Part shown: in pieces, positions 45,112-52,926 of the stretch | Layout of the letters: every line of letters starts with the position of its first letter | How positions within the stretch are numbered: the first letter of the stretch is position 1 | Assembly (NCBI GenBank): GCA_964551015.1 | Contig: CAZKBP010000001.1 | Location: 372,001-436,000, forward strand | From: CAZKBP01 sp964551015 | Lineage (GTDB): Bacteria > Bacteroidota > Bacteroidia > Cytophagales > Microscillaceae | DNA length: 64,000 nucleotides | Reading direction: 5' to 3' | Position numbers and translations under genes: made by a program | The notes under the pieces: generated by a model | Told to the model about the DNA's origin: nothing | Database searches by the model: none | The model's input: only the letters and a program-made list of their open reading frames with translations

Positions 45112-47082
45112 CTAATTAAAAAACATCCAACTGATCCCAAACGTGAAGGCGCGGGGCTGACCAGGATAAATGGCCGTGGTGATATAGCCATCTTCAGGGA
45201 GTTGATTGAGATGGGAGAATTTGAGAAAACCACGGAAGCGTTTGATTTTAAAGTTTAAAAACACGTCAATCACCGCGTAGCTTTCTCTTTGAATAAAGTC
45301 TTGTAAATGAAATTGCTTCGTGACGGGCATATAAGCATCTGTAAAGTAAGCTGACTTGAAATGCATTTCAATTCCGATCTGAGATTCTAAATATTTTTTC
45401 AAAAAACAATCTTGACAATACACCCGAGAGTTGATCAATAAATCAGGAACACGAATCAAATCAGCCCCTAAATTAGTCGTGTAAACAAGCTGATTGCGAG
45501 TGCGAAATACCCAAAGACTATAATCTAAGTTAAGTCCTGCTTGGAAAATTTGAATGACCTCGTCGGCTTGTTGCGGTTCAGCCAAGGTGTCAAAGTAAAT
45601 ATAGTTATTGATGACTTTATAGGAGCCGTAGGGGTTTAATCGCAGATTGTTGAACTTCAGCTCGATTCCACCAAAGCCTTCATTGACCAAAGTATTGCTG
45701 TAAGATTTATCCCAAAGAAAATGATTACTCACGTACCGACGTTGTAGTAGCGTAGGAGAATAAAGCACACTGCGAATACCTGCTTGCAAATTTTTATTAT
45801 AAAAAATTCCCTCGATGCGATAGTCCCGACCGACCGACAGCTCTGCTTCTACCGCCAAACGGGCACTGTCGTTGAATTGATAAAATAATTGCCCTCCAAT
45901 AAAATTTTCAATACCATTCAAACGAAAACTAACTCCCTGAATAGAAGCTTCTTCATTGATGGTAGAGTCCGGATTGAGGACAATAAGGGTATCTCCTTCG
46001 TAGTCAGAGTCCCAATTATAAATCCGGTTTTTAAAATAAGCGGAGTAATTAAAGCCCTTCCCCAACTTTCCTTTGATTCCAAACTGATTTTGATAAAACC
46101 GAAAAGTTGTTCCCTCGCCCGTGGTTTCTTCATCATTAAAATTGAAGACAGGCAGAAAAATAGGCTCTGTACCATTGGCAATCTGAACGGGCTCTTGCGC
46201 AGGAGGATAGAAATCAACATTTTGACCAAGAGCTCTATCCGTGTAAATATCTCGCTGCCGCTTGATGTCCAAAATATGATACAACGTAAAGGCCGTATCC
46301 AAGCGATACTGATGATAGAGATGTTGATTGTTCTGACTTTGCCAGCTTTCGGCCGAATTGCCCAGATTAGCATCAGCTTCGCGGAAGGCAAAAATACCAT
46401 TCTCAGGCAATTGAGGGTTGAGTAATACTCCTCCGGTTTCTTCAATGGGTTGGTTCAGATGAGCATAATGATAGAGTAAATGATATCTGCGGTTCTTGGA
46501 CTGGAATGAAGTGTGAGCCGCCAGACGGATATGGTCAGATACGATCTCATTGTTATCTCCACCAAACAGGAAATTAGAGTTCAAACGAACATAATGAAAG
46601 CCCAGCCCCCAGCGCTCATTGACACTCCTCGAGAACATAAAGTGAATCATTTGATCACCCGTGTTTCCCTGGACATAGTAAGCATGCGTGAAAGGAGATT
46701 TCGTGTCAAAGTATCTCACATTCTCCGGAGTAAAAGCAAAAGGCTGATAAGGAGAAATGCCCAAACGGGTTCCAATTTGGCGGGGTGCCTCGTAGTAAAC
46801 AGGTCTCAGGGCGGTACCAAAACTGCCCATGTTGACAAAACGATGATTGGCCTCGGCTTTTTCTGTATATTGATGAAATCCCTCTAAGGTCGTATCTACA
46901 TAATGTTTTTTCCCAGTTTCTTCAAAAATATCCCGCTCCGTGAAGTATTGGGTAGTCTGAGGGCCGTACACTTGTTGAGTACTATCATCCAGAATTTGCG
47001 CACGAGCTTCCTGCCTTATGCTGGGAAGAAGGCCAAATACGATACTAATGAATACAAGAAAAATTTTAAAAAATATGCTCAC
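45112..47082 (-). CDS. Putative porin (Bacteroidota beta-barrel outer-membrane protein)
   Basis: The most sensible start is the GTG at 47082, which opens a signal peptide (VSIFFKIFLVFISIVFGLL ... ARAQ). The ATG at 47166 is in frame but adds 28 polar residues before it. The 656-residue mature protein is rich in alternating beta strands with aromatic belts (RYHLLYHYAHL, KGFNYSAYFKNRIYNW), ending in a terminal aromatic-rich strand (FTFGISWMFF), typical for outer-membrane barrels. It matches the Bacteroidota putative-porin family. It is the last gene of the minus-strand array, 15 bases or so after lpxK. Confidence 0.8.
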   Translation of the reverse strand: MSIFFKIFLVFISIVFGLLPSIRQEARAQILDDSTQQVYGPQTTQYFTERDIFEETGKKHYVDTTLEGFHQYTEKAEANHRFVNMGSFGTALRPVYYEAPRQIGTRLGISPYQPFAFTPENVRYFDTKSPFTHAYYVQGNTGDQMIHFMFSRSVNERWGLGFHYVRLNSNFLFGGDNNEIVSDHIRLAAHTSFQSKNRRYHLLYHYAHLNQPIEETGGVLLNPQLPENGIFAFREADANLGNSAESWQSQNNQHLYHQYRLDTAFTLYHILDIKRQRDIYTDRALGQNVDFYPPAQEPVQIANGTEPIFLPVFNFNDEETTGEGTTFRFYQNQFGIKGKLGKGFNYSAYFKNRIYNWDSDYEGDTLIVLNPDSTINEEASIQGVSFRLNGIENFIGGQLFYQFNDSARLAVEAELSVGRDYRIEGIFYNKNLQAGIRSVLYSPTLLQRRYVSNHFLWDKSYSNTLVNEGFGGIELKFNNLRLNPYGSYKVINNYIYFDTLAEPQQADEVIQIFQAGLNLDYSLWVFRTRNQLVYTTNLGADLIRVPDLLINSRVYCQDCFLKKYLESQIGIEMHFKSAYFTDAYMPVTKQFHLQDFIQRESYAVIDVFLNFKIKRFRGFLKFSHLNQLPEDGYITTAIYPGQPRAFTFGISWMFFN

Positions 47083-47180
47083 GAAATTCCAGTTTAGCAA
47101 TCTGACACAAATACACTGCCTGACCGTTTGAGTCGCAAAATAAGACCTTATTCTAGGTACTATCAAGGATTTAACGAGGA

Positions 47181-48233
47181 TTAACTTTTGAAGGTATCTA
47201 TCGCCTTTTGTATCATGGTTTTAAACTTTTCTTCTTCTTCCAAAAAATAAATTTCTATAGGTAAATAATAAAAAGGCTTACCCTGCCATATCGGCCTGAA
47301 TTCAGGGCTCAGCAGTTTGACATAATCCTTTTCTGTACTCAGAAAAGCTTGATGATGCGTATCTTGGCTGATTCCGTATTGTAAAATTTTCTCGATATCA
47401 GCTTCCCGGTAAGGGTAATGGTCAGGAAAACGGAAATGCTTCAGCAATTGAAAATTTTCTTGTACATAAGCTTCCAAAGGCTCAGGACGGGCAATACCCG
47501 AAAAGAGAATCACAGACTGCAGGGAGTGAACCGCGCGAGAAGTTTGCTGCTGAGCAAAGGGAACGGGCGCCCCGTAACGGATTCCACTAAAAAAAATAGG
47601 CGTTCCGGGCTGGGCGTAGGCAAGAATTTCTTGTTTGATCTCCGCGCGAGCTTTTTCTGATAAATCATCTGGACATTTACTCACGATGACGATATCCGCC
47701 CTTTTAGCTCCACGGCGGCTCTCTCTCAATCTACCCGCAGGAAAGGGATGATCTTGGTAAAAAGGGCGATGATAATCACAGAGCAAGATATTGAGGTAGG
47801 GCCTGACCCGACGGTGCTGGAAAGCATCATCTAGTAAAATCAGTTGAGTATTAGGGCGCTCGAATAAAATCTGAGGAATCGCAAAGGCTCTCTCTTCGCC
47901 CACGGCCACGGTAATTTCTGAGCCATATTTTTTGTAGAATTGCATGGGTTCATCCCCAATCATGGTGGCATTGCTTTGTGCATCGGCTAGCAAGAAGCCT
48001 TTGCTTCGGCGTCCATAGCCTCGGCTCAGGGTAGCTAATGGATATTTTTCCTTGCACAAACGGATCAAATACTCGATGTGAGGCGTTTTGCCCGTTCCGC
48101 CCACCGTGAGATTCCCCACGTTGATGACAGGCACTTCAAAAGCAAATGATTTCCGATATTCAATATTGTACAAATGATTCCGAAAGTCGGTAAGGAGGCG
48201 ATAAATCCAAGTGAAAGGATAGAGCAAAATCAT
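47181..48233 (-). CDS. lpxK: Tetraacyldisaccharide 4'-kinase
   Basis: The 350-residue protein carries VGNLTVGGTGKTPH (Walker A), the LSRGYGRRSKGF motif and LLDDAFQHRRVRPYLNILL, all characteristic of LpxK. It phosphorylates the 4' position of the lipid A disaccharide at the inner membrane. The N-terminal hydrophobic segment (LYPFTWIYRLL) anchors it. Start and length are normal. It is in the minus-strand envelope array. Confidence 0.95.
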   Translation of the reverse strand: MILLYPFTWIYRLLTDFRNHLYNIEYRKSFAFEVPVINVGNLTVGGTGKTPHIEYLIRLCKEKYPLATLSRGYGRRSKGFLLADAQSNATMIGDEPMQFYKKYGSEITVAVGEERAFAIPQILFERPNTQLILLDDAFQHRRVRPYLNILLCDYHRPFYQDHPFPAGRLRESRRGAKRADIVIVSKCPDDLSEKARAEIKQEILAYAQPGTPIFFSGIRYGAPVPFAQQQTSRAVHSLQSVILFSGIARPEPLEAYVQENFQLLKHFRFPDHYPYREADIEKILQYGISQDTHHQAFLSTEKDYVKLLSPEFRPIWQGKPFYYLPIEIYFLEEEEKFKTMIQKAIDTFKS

Positions 48234-48298
48234 ATCTTAAGGTATGAACTAGGATGCAATGATGTTTTTGAACCGAGCGTAAACAAGCCAAAGCCATA

Positions 48299-49204
48299 CT
48301 ACGTGAACGCATTTCTCAACTCACCGACCACTAGCTCCATAGCTTCCGTGGCCTTTTGGGTGAGTTTAGGCATTTGAAAAAAACCGTGAATGACTCCCTG
48401 ATAATGTTGGTATTGCACGGGTATCTCGGCTTGACTTAGCAATTCGGCAAACTGCTTGCCCTCGTCTACCAAGGGATCATATTCAGCCGTAATCACTAGA
48501 GCTGGGGGTAAATTACTCAGGTCTTCGGCAAAAATAGGGGAGAGATAAGGTAATTTCAAATCTACACCCGGTGGCACGTATCGCTTAACATACCACAGTA
48601 ATTGTTCTTCAGGTATAAAAAAAGTTTGACGAAATTTCTTAAAAGATTCGCTAGCAGCCGTAAAATCCAACACTGGGTAAATCAATACTTGATAGCAAAT
48701 TCTTGGTCCCTTCAAATCGCGCGCCATCAGAGAAACTACGGCGGCCAAGTTTCCGCCAGCACTATCGCCAGCCACGGCTAGGTTTTCTGGGTCAGCTCCC
48801 AGTGCGGTGGCAGACTCGTGAGCCCACTGGAGGGCACGGAAGGCATCATCGGTAGCGGCCGGAAAGGGATGTTGCGGAGCCAGACGATAATCTACGGAGA
48901 TTACTATACAGTTCACTTGTTTGGCCAATCTCCGGCAGACAATATCGTGCGAGTCCAGACTACCCGTTACAAAGCCTCCTCCGTGAAAGTAAAGGAGCAA
49001 GGGTAAGGCAGGATCACGACTAGGTTTGTAGATACGAATTGGAATATCTCGGGGTGAGTGAGGAATGGTTTGATTGATGACTTCTGCCATTTCTTCGGGC
49101 TCCAGCTCGATCGTTTTGATAATATCAAGCAAAGTCCGAGGGTGATTGGGATTTTGCGCCTGAAAGATTTGCCAAAGTAGCTGGAGTTGCGATTCTAAGG
49201 ACAT
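48299..49204 (-). CDS. Alpha/beta hydrolase, HSL-type esterase family
   Basis: This 301-residue cytoplasmic protein has the oxyanion-hole HGGGF, the nucleophile GDSAGG, an Asp in AEYDPLVDEG and a His in GVIHGFF, the catalytic triad of the hormone-sensitive-lipase family. These hydrolyse short acyl esters, but the natural substrate is unknown. It sits between ExbB and lpxK in the envelope array without sequence signs of a linked role. Confidence 0.9.
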   Translation of the reverse strand: MSLESQLQLLWQIFQAQNPNHPRTLLDIIKTIELEPEEMAEVINQTIPHSPRDIPIRIYKPSRDPALPLLLYFHGGGFVTGSLDSHDIVCRRLAKQVNCIVISVDYRLAPQHPFPAATDDAFRALQWAHESATALGADPENLAVAGDSAGGNLAAVVSLMARDLKGPRICYQVLIYPVLDFTAASESFKKFRQTFFIPEEQLLWYVKRYVPPGVDLKLPYLSPIFAEDLSNLPPALVITAEYDPLVDEGKQFAELLSQAEIPVQYQHYQGVIHGFFQMPKLTQKATEAMELVVGELRNAFT

Positions 49205-49243
49205 ATTTGTATAAAAGTTACAAACTCCGACACCAATAATTTA

Positions 49244-49900
49244 CTAGCGAGGTTCTTGTAATAGATCCATGAAGTCCATGGAGATATATTCCATATTATG
49301 GATTACTTTCTGCACCCGAGTAATCAGGTAATTGTAGGCGATATTAGCGAGAATTCCTACGATTAGCCCCGCCACGGTGGTAATCAAAGCCGTGTAGATA
49401 CCATCGGCCAGTACTTGCGGGTCAACGGCTCCCTTCAAGCTGGAAATGGTAATAAAAGCATCAATCATCCCCAATACAGTACCAAGGAAACCCACCATAG
49501 GGGCTGCCCCCGCGATGGTGGCCATCATCGCTAAGTTTTTTTCTAAGCGGTAAATCTCGATTTTGCCCACGTATTCAATGGAGGTTTCAATGTTTTTGAG
49601 TGGACTCCCGATGCGACTAAGTCCTTTTCCAATCATACGTGCCACGGGTGTGTTCATGCGAGCACAGGTGTTTTTGGCTCCTTCTATATCCCCATTCAAA
49701 ACTTGACCTTTCACTTTGTCCATGAAAGCGTAGGGACTGCGGGCTGCTTTTTGCAGGGTAAAAATGCGCTCCAAAAAAATATACAAAGCCACCACGAATA
49801 AAACGAAAATAAAGATAACAATCACGTTGGAGGCAATGTTGCCCGCGAAAACTAACTCTAAAATGGAAACAGATTCGTCTGTATCTATTTGCAAAAACAT
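49244..49900 (-). CDS. MotA/TolQ/ExbB proton channel family protein
   Basis: The 218-residue protein has three membrane segments, near 15-40, 125-155 and 165-190, with the family pattern MATIAGAAPMVGFLGTVLGMIDAF and GLIVGILANIAYNYL. TolQ/ExbB proteins form the proton-driven motor for TonB or Tol systems and need an ExbD/TolR partner. The gene after it is an alpha/beta hydrolase, so no exbD or tolR is adjacent in the window. The upstream neighbour is a HU-like/SPOR protein. Confidence 0.93.
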   Translation of the reverse strand: MFLQIDTDESVSILELVFAGNIASNVIVIFIFVLFVVALYIFLERIFTLQKAARSPYAFMDKVKGQVLNGDIEGAKNTCARMNTPVARMIGKGLSRIGSPLKNIETSIEYVGKIEIYRLEKNLAMMATIAGAAPMVGFLGTVLGMIDAFITISSLKGAVDPQVLADGIYTALITTVAGLIVGILANIAYNYLITRVQKVIHNMEYISMDFMDLLQEPR

Positions 49901-50011
49901 TCTTTACAGTTTAAATGATTTGAGGCGTAAAAATAGTGCTAATAAGTGGCAGATGACGCATCAACTGACAAATTTTTAAGACTTGATCTCAAAAACGCTC
50001 TGGCCAGGCGA

Positions 50012-51241
50012 TCAATAATATAAAACCCACAGACTCAGGCTATGTTGGCTACCGAAGCTGCGTCCCTGAGCACGGGCTTCTTCGCGACTCGTGTAACCAT
50101 TGTAAGTAACCCGATAGCGTGCATTAGAACCTCCTGGCGGAATAATCCGAGCCGTATTGACTCCTTTGTTGACTAGATTATTATAAAAAGAGTAGGCATT
50201 TCCCTGTTTATCAAAACTACCCAAAACCACATAATAGCGAGAAGTAGGGCTGCTGAGCAATATTTGGTTAAGATTAGCAGGAGGACGCGGGTTGTAAACA
50301 AAAGAGCTGATATAACTTTGGTTCGTGCTATAGTCGACCAGAGGTGGATCATCGTTAGGGTCATCATTGCCAGGAGGTGGGTCAGCAGGAGCCTCCCTGG
50401 CTTCGCTCTCATTGGAGCTCGCTTCGTTCTGGCTACCAGGGTTTTCCGTGTCTATCTCCTCGATCCCATTTCCATCTAATTCTACGGGGCCGCCTTCGCC
50501 CAAGTCTTCCACGTCAGGAATTTCCTCGTCTTCGGTATTTGTTTCGGTATTGGCACTACTAAAAAAGCTGTAGCCCGGCCATTGCATGGGATTGAACAAG
50601 AAATAGACCGTACAAACACAGAGTAATACCAGTACGATGGTCACCACGGTAAAGAGGCGACGGGCAGGTTTGTTAGAGACTTCTTCGTGCTCTATCTCGA
50701 AATCAGAATGGGTATCGTCGGAAGAAAAGTCTTGACTGTAAGTAGTTTCTTCTGTTTGTACATCAGGCTGTGTATTGTAATGGCTCTGCCCGTTACTTTC
50801 TGATGTATTCACGGGGCTAACGTTATAAAGCTCCGGTAAGCCAAAACTATCCCCTAAGTGATTGCTGTCTTCTTCGGACTCGAAGGCGATATGGCCACTG
50901 GGAGTCCATAAAAAAGTACCCAAATGAGGCACACGATAGCTTTTTTGAATGCCCAGTTCGGCTTTTAGCGTAGTTACGAATACTTTGATATTTTTCTGGG
51001 CTTCACTTAGAGAAATATCTTCCCGCTGCGCTATGAATTCAGCGAAAGCTTGATCATCTGTATAAGAATCAGCTTCAAAAGCAATGGTTTGATTAGGGGG
51101 GAGAGCCTTATGTGAGGCAGGCTCTAGCTGGGCACTCACGTAGCTGGCCTCGAATTTTCCCAAATCAGGAATCACGAGCTGGTCTCGCTCCAAGAACCAT
51201 TCTGATATGTATTTTTTGGTAATATTTTCCTCAGAAGGCAT
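50012..51241 (-). CDS. Membrane protein with HU-like (CCDC81-type) N-terminus and SPOR domain
   Basis: The 409-residue protein has an N-terminal HU-like domain (about 1-110: FLERDQLVIPDLGKFEASYV, then YRVPHLGTF), an acidic and Ser/Thr-rich linker, a membrane segment (196-216) and an acidic periplasmic linker. It ends in a SPOR domain (about 333-409: YYVVLGSFDKQGNAYSF, YRVTYNGYTSREEARA). SPOR domains bind denuded septal peptidoglycan; the HU-CCDC81 part is a Bacteroidota feature that may contact the chromosome or a cytoplasmic partner. The gene overlaps the preceding barrel gene by 11 bases, so the two are translationally coupled. Confidence 0.85.
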   Translation of the reverse strand: MPSEENITKKYISEWFLERDQLVIPDLGKFEASYVSAQLEPASHKALPPNQTIAFEADSYTDDQAFAEFIAQREDISLSEAQKNIKVFVTTLKAELGIQKSYRVPHLGTFLWTPSGHIAFESEEDSNHLGDSFGLPELYNVSPVNTSESNGQSHYNTQPDVQTEETTYSQDFSSDDTHSDFEIEHEEVSNKPARRLFTVVTIVLVLLCVCTVYFLFNPMQWPGYSFFSSANTETNTEDEEIPDVEDLGEGGPVELDGNGIEEIDTENPGSQNEASSNESEAREAPADPPPGNDDPNDDPPLVDYSTNQSYISSFVYNPRPPANLNQILLSSPTSRYYVVLGSFDKQGNAYSFYNNLVNKGVNTARIIPPGGSNARYRVTYNGYTSREEARAQGRSFGSQHSLSLWVLYY

Positions 51242-52883
51242 AAGTCACACCGATTAAATAGTTAATTCCCTGACGGGGATAATAAAGATAACGTTCATAA
51301 GACTGATTTATGATATTATTGACTGACAAATATGCAGAAAAATTATTAAAAAATAAATATTCTGCCTTCAGGCTCAAATCTAGAATATTATCCAACTCTC
51401 TTTGCTCACCCGTGGTAAAATTTTGCGCCTCAAGATTAGTTAATATCCACAAATCTGCATTTAAAAACAAATTTTCTATGGGAGAAAAGCTGGCTAACCA
51501 GTTCATTTCCAAGCGAGGACGATGCCAGGGCTCTTCTAAGGTTTCCAAATCGTAGGCATACCAAGCCGCTCGGTAGTGGAAACGATATTTTTGCCCCAGA
51601 CTGTAGTTTAATTGTCCTTCTAAGCGAAAGACATTACTGGCTTCTTCCTCGTACAAAATTGCAAAACGCGAACTATCGCTTGGGCTATTGATAAAAAAAG
51701 GTAAATTCTCATAACGCCCCAGCCTGGCGTTCACATCCGCCATAAAATTTTTGCCAATATTCAATTTTACCCCACCTTGAGCTTCCCAAAGTTGGTTCGT
51801 ATGTCTCAACTGCACATTTGATGCTAAAAATGAATTTTGCTCATTAAAATTGTCTAGGCTAGTGCGCTGAATACCACCTTCTAAGCCCACGTAGATATTC
51901 AATAAGCCACTCAACTGGTAACTGGCTCTGAGCACTGGATAAAGATGGACATCATCTTCGCTATTGAGGGTATCGTCTTCGTAATTAAAATTAAATCCTG
52001 CCTCCAAATTCCAAACCTCAGATTGAAAACGAAGTGTCGGACGTAATTGCACGTAATTCCGACTCAGGCTCACGCTGTCTTCGGGGCGCATGTAATAAAA
52101 CTGTGCCTTGGCTTGAATGCTGAGGGGATCGCTGAGGCGATAAGCTAGTTCTCCGAGCACACCCGCTTGAATTTCACTCGCTTCCAATCGATCTGACCAT
52201 CTTTTCAGATCTATGCCCCAATGGTAGCTAAGTGGAGCTTCGGTGTCCGTGCTTTGATGCTTGAAGAGTAAATGATAACGCTGGAAAACCTGCTTGAGAG
52301 AGTCCTGATCTAGATTCTCGATCACGGCGGGATCAAAGGCATAGAAGCGATTGACGTTTCGGCGATAGCCCGCCTCTAATTTTAGTACCGAATTATCAAG
52401 GAAATATTTACCATAGCCCCGGATAAGATTTTCACTCGTGCCTGAATATTCGTCGGCAACCTCACCAAAACGCGAGGCCAGATGCTGCCCTTCCACCGAG
52501 TAGATTAGATTGTCCAGAGGGCGATGTTGCCAAAAGGCTTTCAAATAAGAGGTACGAAAATTTCCGTAGCCCCCTTTGATGTAGCCCTTGTAAAGAGGGG
52601 GAAGTGCTAGCTCGTCTAAGTCAGTATCTTGATCGAATTCGTCTGGCTCTATTTGAATGCGCAAAGGAGCGATTTGGAGAAAGGGTTCCGTGGGATTATA
52701 GAGCAGCGTACGAGGTATTTTTTGGGTTTGGATGGGCTGAATCTTTTCAAAGCTTTTGTTAGCAGGTGGGAGCTCGATGGCGCGTTCTTTCTCTACCACG
52801 ATTTCCTTATCTACGACCTGAGCCGATACTTGAGTCTTTACCCAACAAAGAAATAAAAAAATAAAATGGGTAATTCGCTTCAT
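51231..52883 (-). CDS. TonB-dependent-receptor-like outer-membrane barrel
   Basis: The 550-residue protein has a signal peptide (MKRITHFIFLFLCWVKTQVSAQ). A short N-terminal region follows, then repeated beta strands in the style of TonB-dependent receptor barrels (SRFGEVADEYSG, RRNVNRFYAF, LEAGFNFNYEDD, YLFFNNFSAYLSVNNIINQ) and a C-terminal GINYLIGVTYAF strand. No plug domain or TonB box is visible; the protein is short for a full receptor. It lies between a long TPR protein and the HU-like/SPOR gene, the usual companion set in Bacteroidota. Confidence 0.75.
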   Translation of the reverse strand: MKRITHFIFLFLCWVKTQVSAQVVDKEIVVEKERAIELPPANKSFEKIQPIQTQKIPRTLLYNPTEPFLQIAPLRIQIEPDEFDQDTDLDELALPPLYKGYIKGGYGNFRTSYLKAFWQHRPLDNLIYSVEGQHLASRFGEVADEYSGTSENLIRGYGKYFLDNSVLKLEAGYRRNVNRFYAFDPAVIENLDQDSLKQVFQRYHLLFKHQSTDTEAPLSYHWGIDLKRWSDRLEASEIQAGVLGELAYRLSDPLSIQAKAQFYYMRPEDSVSLSRNYVQLRPTLRFQSEVWNLEAGFNFNYEDDTLNSEDDVHLYPVLRASYQLSGLLNIYVGLEGGIQRTSLDNFNEQNSFLASNVQLRHTNQLWEAQGGVKLNIGKNFMADVNARLGRYENLPFFINSPSDSSRFAILYEEEASNVFRLEGQLNYSLGQKYRFHYRAAWYAYDLETLEEPWHRPRLEMNWLASFSPIENLFLNADLWILTNLEAQNFTTGEQRELDNILDLSLKAEYLFFNNFSAYLSVNNIINQSYERYLYYPRQGINYLIGVTYAF

Positions 52884-52926
52884 AACATCATTGCTTTGAT
52901 AGGCAGATATTTTAATTTTATAGAAT

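Noticed and set aside
45889..46445. Opposite-strand and alternative-frame readings of 175-178 codons inside the porin gene
   Set aside because: They are shadows; the beta-barrel strands are in the other frame.
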